Shown here piece by piece: positions 22,601 through 34,600 of a stretch of DNA of 64,000 nucleotides. Source of the DNA: Scolanthus callimorphus. Its lineage: Eukaryota; Cnidaria; Anthozoa; Actiniaria; Edwardsiidae. The position numbers were made by a program, and so were the translations under genes. The DNA is taken from NCBI GenBank assembly GCA_033964015.1, contig CM066918.1, forward strand, positions 22,155,387-22,219,386, given 5' to 3'. Within the stretch, counting starts at the first letter, position 1. Every line of letters starts with the position of its first letter. The notes under the pieces were generated by a model that saw nothing but the letters and a program-made list of their open reading frames with translations, made no database searches and was not told where the DNA came from.

Positions 22601-25600
22601 CCGCGAATTCTGCCGCGAAATTGGCTGTTTTTCCGCGAATTTCGACCTAAAAATCCCGCGAATTTTTTTTTTTTTCGCGATTGGGAAACTGGTCATATAT
22701 TAATGCAAAAATATCTAAATTTGTCCACAGTTGGGTACACCCTGTGTCACCAGCAGCTAGCCATGCCTGGCATCACCGACATCTGGAAACTAACACTACA
22801 AGATGGATACTGTATCACTGTCTTCCGAGATGAGGTCTTCATGTTTCATAAGGAATTCTACAGCTTGTTAGATGGAATGAAAGGGTATGATGGAGTTTTC
22901 TCGTTTAAACCTCTTCATAAAAAGGTACAAGCAAGATTGATCTACTATTGATTTTTCATTGTAGATATAACAAAAGAGTAAAAGATATCCAGGATGCTTC
23001 AAATCAGTTGGCAAACAGGTATGGGAAGAAATAATAATTTGCACAAACATGGATTGCCATGTGTGGATGTTCTGTTCCAAATGTTCCATAAATGATGCAG
23101 AAAATGTGACCCGCTACACCCCTGAATTTTTGGACAAGAGAGTTTCTTCAAGAAATGCTATTCCTTGTGCACACATACCTGTACTGTACACAGTCCTTGA
23201 GAACATACGTGATCCCCTTTGAATGAACTCCAGGTGACAACACTACTTGGTGTTTCAAAACATACTGATTTGAAACCTGTATATTTGCAGTGTTGCTACG
23301 CATAGAGAAAGAAGAAACTATCTCCGATCAGCCTTAGCAGAAATGGCGCTAATCTTAGCAGACCAACCAGGACTCTTAGGCCCAAAAGTGAGTTTTATCC
23401 TTCCAGAAATGGCCCAGGTAGATGTTCATTATCCCAACATGAACTAGGGGGTAGCACATGCACTCACCTCTCCTTTGGCCTTGTACACCCAGTACTGCAG
23501 GGTGCGACATTTACTTTTTTGGCTAGGCACCATTGGTGACTAATTAAACAATTTTAGTCGCCAAAATGCAAAGATGTAGTCGCCACATAAACGTGGATCT
23601 CAGCTGAACTCAGAAAGATGAAAGATGAAAGAAAGTTCTAAAATTTTGGTCGCCAAGCCCACACATTTAGTCGCCATTGGCGACCATATGGTCATAGTGT
23701 CTGGCCCTGTAGTGGATTCATGATTTGATAAATTTTCACACAGACAGGAACTGCCTTGCTTTCTTGTCATTAGCAATGCTGGTCTGAATGGTTGGTGACT
23801 AGGGATCAGGGAGCATTTAGTGTTGCACAAAATGTCATGATAAGCAGGAGTTGGTGACAAAAATAAAGCTCCTTATTTACCATGTTTGGGCTGGGCTGGC
23901 AAACCTGAGGTTTGACGGTAAACAGCTTTACCCCCTTCTTTTATAAAACAGCTCCAGGTGAAAGGAATTCAAAGCTATGTGTGTATAATCAAGTTTCCTG
24001 CTAGCAGAGACCACTTCTATCTTGTTCTGTGTTTCACGAAGTTGAAAAAACACAAAAGAACGCTAAAAAGTCAAAGCAAATGCTGGGAGATAAAAAAAAA
24101 GTAGCCTCTGCTCGCAGGGAAATAAGCAAGCTACTCAAAACAGAGAAAAGTTGGTGCAGTTGGCCAATCAATCTGTCATTCAAACTTAGGAGTGTACACA
24201 TATTACTAGTGCATCGCCGTCTAGTCATGGCTAAAACGCTATGTGGCATTCTCACTACAGTAGTAGTAGTAGTAGTAGAACCTTTAACTTATAACGCTCT
24301 GGGTAGTCCCTTCAGATGCACAAAGCATGCTGTTATCAATGGGAGCCCTGAGCACCTCGTACTGGTTGTACACATAGTGCATCGCCGTCTAGTCATGGCT
24401 AAAACGCTATGTGGCATTCTCACTACAGTAGTGGTAGTAATAGAATCTTTAACTTATAACGCTCAGGGTAGTCCCTTCAGATGCACTAAGCATGCTATTA
24501 TCAATGGCAGCCCTGAGCACCCAGTACTGGTTGTACTATATCTGATTATGGACCTGTTAATTTAGATGCTGATTATTCTTCATGGCTTGTCACTTGCTCA
24601 TGATGAGATCCTATGGCTTGTCCGTCATTGCTGTAGCATCCCCCCTAAAGGCAAGAAAATCACGCAAGATGACATCTTTGACCGTGAGTACAGCATCTTT
24701 ATAGAAGCAAATCTACTTCTCTTGTTGGTTAGCAACTATCCTTTTTATTTCCAGGAAATTGCCACAGCTCCTTTTTTCTGTAGAGGAGGTCCGAGGTGAG
24801 TAAACTAAGTACAGTATATCGAACAATGTGATTTATATTGTATACTGTTCAACATGTACAGCTGTTGCATGAATACACTTTTATCCACTATTGCGTCAGT
24901 GAAAAATTCATATTTTCAGTCAGTCATTGCTTTCTTCAGGCATGATCCAGAAATACTCCTCCGTTCTTCAGAGATACTTTGTCCAGTATATGTCCGGTTT
25001 TGATGTCACTGTCTTGAAAGAAGTAGTTCAGGTATCATCATTTTTCTCTGTTTTCAACGTGATGCATTTCTCGGAGATAAAATGTTATAGTGTGCGTGGC
25101 ACTAATATCGAAACTCCTTTTCAGAAAATCTCCGTTTGCTCAGAAGACATCTCTTTGATAATGACATCATTCATTGATGAGCTGTCATCGCTAAGTGTCA
25201 AGCAAGGTAAAATATATACAACGTTTTCTGAACGTACACTGTTGTCTGTTTTCTTAGTTATAGACTAATGTAATTTAACTTTACAGTCGAAGCTGGAGAA
25301 ATCTTTGACTTCAGTGGACTCCGACTTGATTGGTTAAGGCTGCAGGTAAGTTTAATACCTGAACCCTTTGCTTGTCACTTGTACACTTGTACTCACAACG
25401 CAATGATGACGAATTAAAAAGCGTTGCGAGTTGCCGCTGGATGTTTACACACTCGCACTTTTTGCAACTTGCAATGCGCCCGCATGGAAAATTATAAATT
25501 ACAGCGGCACTATCAAAACCAAGCGCACGGATTGGCTCACTCAGGGAACCATTGCGTGATAAAGTGCTAAGACATTTTAAAGGCCCATCACCAACCAAGA

Positions 25601-28600
25601 GCCTTTGCGGACTCTAAGCCAATCAGAGCACCCGAAAAACAATGGATCAATTTGAAAACAAAAGAAAACGGGGCGCAAAGGCTCCCGGTTGGTGATGGGC
25701 CTTTAAGGTCATGTTACACGAGGCAATTTTTCTTGCAACTCCGCAATGCAACGATGGCGAATGAGAAACATTACTAGTTGCAGCTTGGATGTCACACGCT
25801 CTTAGTTTGTCTCACAACTTCTCTTCTCCTTTCTTTCTACGTCATGTTTTTATTACAGTTTTTTTTAAATATATTTTGTAAATAATATTTATAGTGTGAG
25901 TAAATAAAATTGAATTGAAATTGAATCGTTACGCGCTCACTGCAAAATTACAAAATGTTCAACACCAAGAACATGAGTTGTCTTGATTTGCTCGTTTCGA
26001 AAACCATTGCGTTACAATTTGTCACACGCAGCAACTTGCGAAAGGGCTGGCTAACACATGAACGCCAAAGCCCAGTATTTTCTGCGCATGCAAATTAATT
26101 ATGGCTCGTCTCCTTCGCTGGGGAGGTTCTGGTGACAGCCATTGACGCGTGCGCGATACGTTCAAAATCAGCCAATCAGCGAAGGCCCTCAAATGGATGT
26201 CCTCATGAGCCTCCTCTGAGAGCAGACGAGCCGGGGAGCTCTGAACATCTCGACGTTCTGCGCTTGCGTTTAAGTGTAAACAACAGAAGGGAAATGTACA
26301 TTCTCGAACCCAGAGCTCCCCGGCTCGTTTCCTCGCGGGGGAGGCTCTGGCGAAAGCCACTGACGCATGCGCGAGATTTAATACAGAGCCGCTGAAGGAA
26401 AGACCTTTCAGCGCATGCTCAAATGGATGTCCCCAGTGCCTCCCCTGGCGAGCAGACAAGCCGGGGAGCTCTGGGTACGAGAATGGGAAATGTAGGAGTT
26501 TGATATTCTTGCGCTTGCGTTCGTGTGCCCAAAGTTGCGTTATCAAAGTTGCGTTACACGCGCAATGCTGTAACCAGCATCGCAACAAAGGATGCGTTGC
26601 GAGTTGCAGGCAAAAAGTCTCGTGTAACATGGCCTTTATTAGAAAATACGTTGTTTCCAATCTCTGGTGTTTCAGGCCTACACAAGTGTGCGTGGATCAT
26701 CACCAGAGTTAAAAGAGAACAGAGACCTGGCCATTTTGATGAACAATGTTATATTCCATACCAGCCTCGTGGATCAACAAGAGCAGACACTTGATGTAGT
26801 CTCCGACCTCTCATTGTTCTGGTAGGACATTAGATGATAACACATCCAGCAAATTGAAGCGCCCTGGTCTGTCGCCCGACTCTCGAAGGCTCTCGAACTC
26901 TTTCTCAATAGATTTCGAGAAACACTAAAACTGACGAAATATGTCTCAGTCTACTGTCTGCACTAGAGAGCGGTTTTCATCAGGATTTCCAAACACTGAG
27001 AAGAGCGTTGAAAAAAACGACCTCGAGGTGTTTGAAATCCTGAGGAAAAATACTTTAAAGTGTTTGATTTTACATCTCAAACTGATGATTTAATGCCGAG
27101 AAAAAGAAAGAATAAATATAAATATATGTCGGCGCAATAGAGCACGCGCGTTGTTGGGAGAGACACGAGAGCGTTGTAAAATTGCACTACAATCTCTAAA
27201 TTGCTCGATGGAAACGAATTTTTTCTTCACTTGGTATTTTACTAGCTTCACAAATGGCGACTTACTGAGGCAGCCTTGTTAATGGTAAACAGCTTGACGC
27301 CTTGAAATCTCCATGTTTTCTTTAGTTTCTATCCAGGATTCTTTGAAGAATCGTTTATCAGATCTTTAGAGGACATCTCACAGTCAAGGTACGTCTACTG
27401 GTCTATTTGCCAAGATAAAATGTCCATAACAAAAAGAGATTCTAGTGACTGATTTATACACTGCATGTTGTCGGGCCGACTGTTTTCTGAGCCGCGACTT
27501 ATTTGATCTGCGTTTGCTGACACCGAATGAAGCTTACAAGAAATTGGTTTGACAAATCGTAGCGTTAGAGTGTTATTGTTTGGTGGTCACTGACGCAAAG
27601 CATTGCATTATTTTCCGAGTTGGTGTTAGTGCATCAAGTAGACCACATTTTGTCCTCACTTTGTAGAGATGTTTTGTTCCCATTTACTGGTTCCAAGGGA
27701 CATATTTGCCAGGTTAATCACATGCAGTACACTTTTGTTTCAGATACTCCATAGCATTTCCTCTTATTTGCGGCCACTTTATGGCCTGTACTAATGAATT
27801 TTGTCCAGAAGAGGTAGGAATACAGACCGAGTTTCGATACCTTCTCAAAATGCGTTTCTCTTGCGCCCTACGAGGACTTCTGTGCTTACGTAAATGTTTC
27901 TTCTTAGCGGCATCCGATTGGCGAAAGAAGCCTGTCTGCTGTGAATCTCTTCCTCGATTCCATGGCGAAAGAAGCACGCAACATCCTGAGTCAAGTTTGT
28001 TCCGAGCACATAAAGCAACATCAACAGGTAAAAGGGGGTTCCAAGAATTTTATATTTTAGGTGACCTAAATTCCATTTTTATCAATCCCTGTGGCTTTGC
28101 TAATGGAAAGCAAATTCAATGATTTATAAACCTGAGAGCAACCCACGGGCTGAAAATGGAAACTAGGTAAATTACTATCAGATATATTCAAAAACTGACT
28201 AAAGTCCCACTCAGTTCCAGAGCTCTCAATATTCTCAGCTAGGCTTGGCCCTATGTTGGTAAAATATTCATTGAAGGCTTCAGCAATTTTTCAGGATTAG
28301 TAAAATTCTGATCATTTACCTTAATTTCCTTGATATCATTATCACGTTGCTTCCGCCCTAGGATATCATTCACAATTTTCCAAGCTTTCTTTGGATTCCC
28401 ATTTTCATTTTGTATTTGCGAGGCATAATAATCACATTTGGCTTTACAATGCAATGTTTACAGAATTTTTGGAAGATTTGTAGAGTTTCCAACTAAGGTC
28501 ATCATTTTTTCTAATAGCTACAAGCTTCAGATGGTTGCGCTCACGCATTTTGTTCCTTATATCCTTGGTTAACCAAGGAATATTAGACTTACTTCGAATG

Positions 28601-31600
28601 CGCTTAGACCTCAGTGCTTTGAAAAGACTTAGAGAGTTTGTTGATCGTGATACACTCATTTCTGTCTACAATGCATCGGTCTTCCACATTTCGATTATTG
28701 CTGTGAGGTATGGGGCTCATTAGGATGCGTTTTGGCTCAAAGACTGCAAAAGCTTCAAAATAGATGTGCTACAGTGATAATGCATTTTCCAAATGAAGCT
28801 GGTCAATCTGAATTGGCAATGGGTCATTTAGGGTGGAGACCACTGAGCGAACGTAGAACCCACATTATGGCTAGACAAATGTTTAAGGTATTGCATGAAA
28901 TGGCACCGATTCGGCTTTCAAATATTTTTAGGGGTTCGTATTTTGAGGGCAATTATAATCTAAGAAATTCAGATAATAAACTTGCCTTCCCCCTTCCAAA
29001 GACTGAATTCTTAAAAAAAAGTTTTTCATACAATGGTGCTAAAGTCTGGAATGCCTTATCAAGTGATCTTCGAAACTGTGAGTCACCTTCAATGGTCACA
29101 TGTCAACCTAGGCCAATAAGTCAATCTAAATATATATTTTTTAAATTATTATTATTATTATGTTATTTAGTATATAGTTTATATCTAGATAGAATTATTG
29201 TAACTTGAGAGTTAGCTATTTATTGTAATTTTTAGTGTTTATACTCCACGCCCCTATTGGAAATCAGCCTTTGTGTTGAATGGGTTAGCGTGGTAAAATA
29301 AAGTTTACCTTACCTTACCTATTCCGTGGCGTGATGAGCGGATTCCCTGTGGTACTTGTGAGCCGAGTGAAAGCGGGTCGAAAGCACCTCACACAGGAAG
29401 CCCATCCAGAAAGTCTGGGACTTTTCATACGCTCCGCTTTCGCGCGCCTTGTAACTCTCGCGTGCCTGTACCTTACATTGAGCTGGTTTCAGAGTTTCGG
29501 AAATTATTTGTATTTTTGTTTACTTTGCATTTTCATTGGTCCCTCATTTTATCAACCAATTAAATTCTGATCTAAATGCAGCTGTGTGTAAATAGTAATC
29601 TCGTACGCAGCGCGTGACTGTGTTTTACTTGGCTTGGCTTACAAAGAAGCCAGTCACGCGGTCAATGCGTGATAGTGGTTTTACTTGGCTTGGCTTGCAA
29701 AGAAACCAGCCACGCGGTCAATGCGTGATAGTGGTTTTACTTGGCTTGGCTTACAAAGAAGCCAGTCACGCGGTCAATGCGTGATAGTGGTTTTACTTGG
29801 CTTGGCTTACAAACAAACCACTCAGGTGCTCAATGCGTGATAGTGGTTTTACTCGGCTTGGCTTACAAAGTAACCGGTCACGTGCTCAATGCGTGATAGC
29901 GGTTTTACTTGGCTTGTGAGTGGCTGACGAGGAAACCATTCAGCAGCAACTTGTAATTTCTCTCGTTGATGATTGGCTAGATGTATTTGGTGTTACTGAA
30001 AGTCATTTGGACTTTGCTCTATACATGTATGTCTATCTTGTAGTTATGGCACACAGGAGCTGTTCGTCTGCTGGCGGACATGGCAAGTGACCGTAAGAAG
30101 GACAAAAACAAGAAGAATGTAGACAATGAGTTCAAGCCACCGGGAATCGAGAGCTTCAGGAAGAGTCGAGAGACGTTAACATCGTAAGTAGATCAGTATT
30201 GTTGAATTTTCCCTTTCTATGTTCCCTCCCGCTTATTAAATCAATTTGGCAAGCAAGAAAGAGATTCTTTGCAGCATGTGCGAGTGGCACGTTATGATGT
30301 ACATAGTATACCGCTGTGTGAGCAAAATTCCCCGGGCGCGGTTTTTAATGCCAAGATAACCGTCGGAAGTCCTGAAAAAGACCACTTCAAAAATACCTAG
30401 CCACAGACATTTCCAAAAGCTTTTCTTCCTTAAAAGTACCACGTTTTCTAGGATCACCCGAAATCCTTACAGTGTTCAACAATTTCCGGGTGATATTTAG
30501 CGAAATAACACCCTAAAAAATGCCTGGTTTTTTTTTTTATAGAGACACAACATTTTTGTAAGGGTGTCAGGGTTCATACGGCTCGTGGAAAACCTGGAAA
30601 GTTCTGTATTTTTATTGTACTCCTGGAAAGTCCTTGGAACTCCTGGAATTTCGAACAAACTCCTGGAAAAATGAAACGAATTTCATCATTCACTATCAAG
30701 AATGTAGTCATTCTAAAAATCGTTTTCAAGCTCGAAACGTTATCGAAAATGGACTCGAAAGGCTGAAAATTATCTTGGAAAACTCCGAAACATCTCCTTA
30801 AAACTCCTGGATTTTGTTCCAATTTCTGAGCGTACAAACCCTGGAGTGTATAAAAAGAATAACAAATATAGATAATAAAGTTCCGAAAAACGTTTTGGTC
30901 AAGTGGAGAATGCTAGTAAAGACGTTTCCCTTGCAGATTGGACGCTAAACTTCTGGCGCTGACAGAGCTGTGCCTGGCCATCACTCATACGGAAGCCATT
31001 CCTGTCTGGGAGCACGTGTTCGCACCCAAGGAGTACCTCAGCAGTCACATGGAAGAGTTATTTGCCAAGTATGTTGTGATATTTAAGAGTTATTTGCCAA
31101 GTATGTTGTGATATTTAAGAGTTATTTGCCAAGTATGTTGTGATATTTAAGAGTTATTTGCCAAGTATGTTGTGATATTTAAGAGTTATTTGCCAAGTAT
31201 GTTGTGATATTTAAGAGTTATTTGCCAAGTATGTTGTGATATTTAAGAGTTATTTGCCAAGTATGTTGTGATATTTAAGAGTTATTTGCCAAGTATGTTG
31301 TGATATTTAAGAGTTATTTGCCAAGTATGTTGTGATATTTAAGAGTTATTTGCCAAGTATGTTGTGATATTTAAGAGTTATTTGCCAGTATGATATGATA
31401 TTTAAGCGTTATTTGCCAAGTATGTTGTGATATTTTCATATATAAGGCTGGGGCCAAACCGGCTTAACGCCCATCATCAGCAGCCTGTTGGGGGCTATTA
31501 GCCAATCACAGCAGCCGAAAAACAATGGATCAATTTGGAAACAAAAGAAAGCGGGGCCGCAGGGGCTGCCGGTTGATGATGGCCCTTTCACCATTGCCAA

Positions 31601-34600
31601 CATTTATTTATTCTCAACGCGAAATTTTCACCGATCCTCAAATCCCGTTTACACCAGACCGGTACAAAACTGGACCGGTACAATTCTGGTACGGTACCGT
31701 CGCGTGTTCACACGGGACCTGCGGTGCCGGGCCGATTTTGGGTAGATCCTTCATATATGGTACACTATAGTGTCCTCCGTATAAATATCTCCCATGTCTT
31801 ATAGAACGAGGATATACAGAAGGACACGGGACTATAGTTTACCATATGAAGGACCAGGTCCCGTGTGAACACTGTTGCAAAATGTGGCAGAATTGTACCG
31901 GTACCGTATGAACAGGCGGTACCAGAATTTTACCGTCTCTGTGTAAACGGGGTCTCAATAGACACTCAACAAGTTTCAAATCAGATGAAAGCGATGACTC
32001 AACAATAGCACTTGTGAAGATCATTTTACACGACGTAGTATACCCTGATTTGTTCGGATCTTTTTCACGAATGGTGTACGGTTCAACGTCATTGAACATG
32101 ATCCATTTGGTCTTTAGCCTGTAAGCATTGAAAAAGAGAAAACACAGCCTCTTAACTTGACGTGATTTGTTCTGTAGGGCTGTTGTAAACATGGTACAGT
32201 ACGATATTGACAACGGGAAAATAGCAAGACCATCTGAAGTCCTTAGTAACGTGAAGGTGAGAACACATGTCCAGTCATAGTCACCACCGTTATATACACC
32301 AAGCCACATACAATACAGCCGGAAACTGTCCAATCATACACTGCGCCTAAACCTTTCATTCAAACTATCCCCCTGTATTTTCTGTAGCGCGGTATAAAAT
32401 AGTTATACAATGATTTCGAATGCCATACATATATATTTTTCTTTATTATTATATAAACACCAATGAAATACCATCTCCCGCGCGAAAACTTGACTATCTT
32501 CACACGTGAAAATATCATGTTATTTTCACATGTGAAAATATCACACTTGCCTTTGCTGAATGCTCGATTTTTTAGCTTAACTCAAATAAAATTTGAATTT
32601 GGTATTTCATTGATGTTTATATAATAAACAGAACATTACATGACCGCTTGGAGATACGAATTTTATCTTCTCGTGTTAAAAATTTATCTCACTCGTTCGC
32701 TGCGCTCACTCGTGAGATAAATTTTCAACACTCGAAGATAAAATTCGTATCTCCGCGCGGCCATGTAATATCCTCTTGTAATACACGGATAATCATTCAG
32801 TACAGATACACTAAAAAAGTCCGGGTTCGTACGCGTCCTGTAAATCCTGGAATATCGTGGATTTTCATTTCCTACCTGGAAAGTCCTTGAAAGTCCTGGA
32901 ATGTTAAGGAAAATCCTGGAAAACTCCTGGAAAATCAATAAATGTTTGTCAACCCAAATGTATTTCGTGAATCTGATTTTGTGCTGCAAATTATGACATC
33001 AGCCCTCATACTGCAACAAGAGTGAATAGAAGTATGTAAATTGCCGTAGATCGGTCCAATATCCTGGAAAACTCCTGAAAAGATGACTAAAGACCTCCTG
33101 GAAAATCCTGGATTTTTGTCTTCAGAAAGCGTACGAATCTTGAGTGATATACATTTAAAATGAGTACTGGTTTTCAAGATTGCTGTGCGGGAGTTCCATG
33201 GTCCAATGCTTTCTCATTCGTTGACTTGGGCTAAAGTTCGGTTATGAATTGAATGAAACCCCCAATTCCCGTTATTTCATTCGACATAAATATTTCCATC
33301 TAAAATTTATCCAAATTTATCCACTTTTCAACCCCTTCCGTTGGAGGGGATGGATATTTTCTGGAACCACAGATTAGACAAGTTTCGCATGTCGCAATTT
33401 CCTTGTCATTCTACATCAACGCCTGCCTGTTTCATGTTTCATTTTCAGGCGATGATGTCATCTCTTAGAAGTCTAGAAAACTACAGTAAGTTGATAATCC
33501 ACCTGAGTTTGATCATAGACATCGAAAGCTTTCCTGATTTTCATGAGAGAAATTATAATGAGTTATAATAAGATAGGGGCTCTCGCACGCTTGCTGGACA
33601 CTTCTCTGGCAAGAAAACAGCTCAAATCGCAATCCAATTCCATCCTCTTGATAACAGGCCAAAACAACGTAGAATTGCATTTGTCTAACAATCGAAATGT
33701 TTTTCTATTAATCTGGAGGATTATTTTGATTCCTACGGGCAAATGTACATGTGTTTTCACGGTTACAATTTTACTTTATGTCCACGGTGGACGAATATTA
33801 AGCATGCGAGAGCTCTTTAATGACTGTTTTACAGTCTATGTAAGTAATTTTTCCGGATACTGCGAGAAATAGACCAATCTGAATTGGGCGGCAACAAGAT
33901 GTAAACACCGCTATCCGATTTGGTCTATACTACCAAATTACACCGAACTAAAAGAAATCAGTCCTTTCATACATTGAAAAGTATTTTCAACAGAAACCAA
34001 TATTTTCATTGAAAAAAGAGAAAGAATTTCCCGTGGGATTCGAACCCCCGACCCTAGCTTTCACGAGCCAGCGCTCTACTAACTGAACTATGGAGCCAAT
34101 CGGAGGCAGATCATGGAAAGTTGCATCGCGACTCACGTTTTCAAAACATTGATTTTTGGCTTTGCTGTTCCGCAAATCAAACCACCTGAGCCAATGAAAC
34201 TCTTGCCCTGTTTCGCCTAGTGCAGTCAACTGGCTTCCCTCTTAAATGAAACCAGACAACGTCGCGACGGAAAGCCAGGCGACTGCACTAGGCGAAAAAC
34301 GACGAGAATATGATTTGACTGGCGGAACTGAAAAGCCAAAAACAAATCGATGTTCTGTAAACGCGGCTCGCGATGCAGCGATTTTAGCTGTAAGTCACAG
34401 CGGAGTAAATTATATCAAGGTGCAACATAATGTTGTTACGCTCTCTTCCAGCTGGTATCGACACAGCTCGAGTGTTCAACCACGTGTTGCTCCAGCAGAC
34501 GCAGCCTCAAGACAGCCAAGGCGCCAACACTATTACTCAGATGTACTCTACTTGGTAAAGTATTCACTGTCTTTTACCTACTGGCACTCTAGTCAAGCGT

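Noticed and set aside
24029..24565. 178-codon + strand ORF
   Set aside because: Its C-terminal half is a 168-bp tandem duplication; it lies between NCKAP1 exons 12 and 13 and lacks splice support.
26022..26660. 212-codon minus-strand ORF
   Set aside because: Overlaps palindromic MITE units (26,104-26,490) in NCKAP1 intron 17; the translation has low-information repeat text and no recognisable domain.
27781..28122. 113-codon + strand ORF as a separate gene
   Set aside because: It covers NCKAP1 exons 20 and 21 in partly wrong frame and reads through the intron between them.
34024..34097. Functional tRNA gene
   Set aside because: The acceptor stem does not pair and the anticodon loop has an extra base, despite good A- and B-box-like text.
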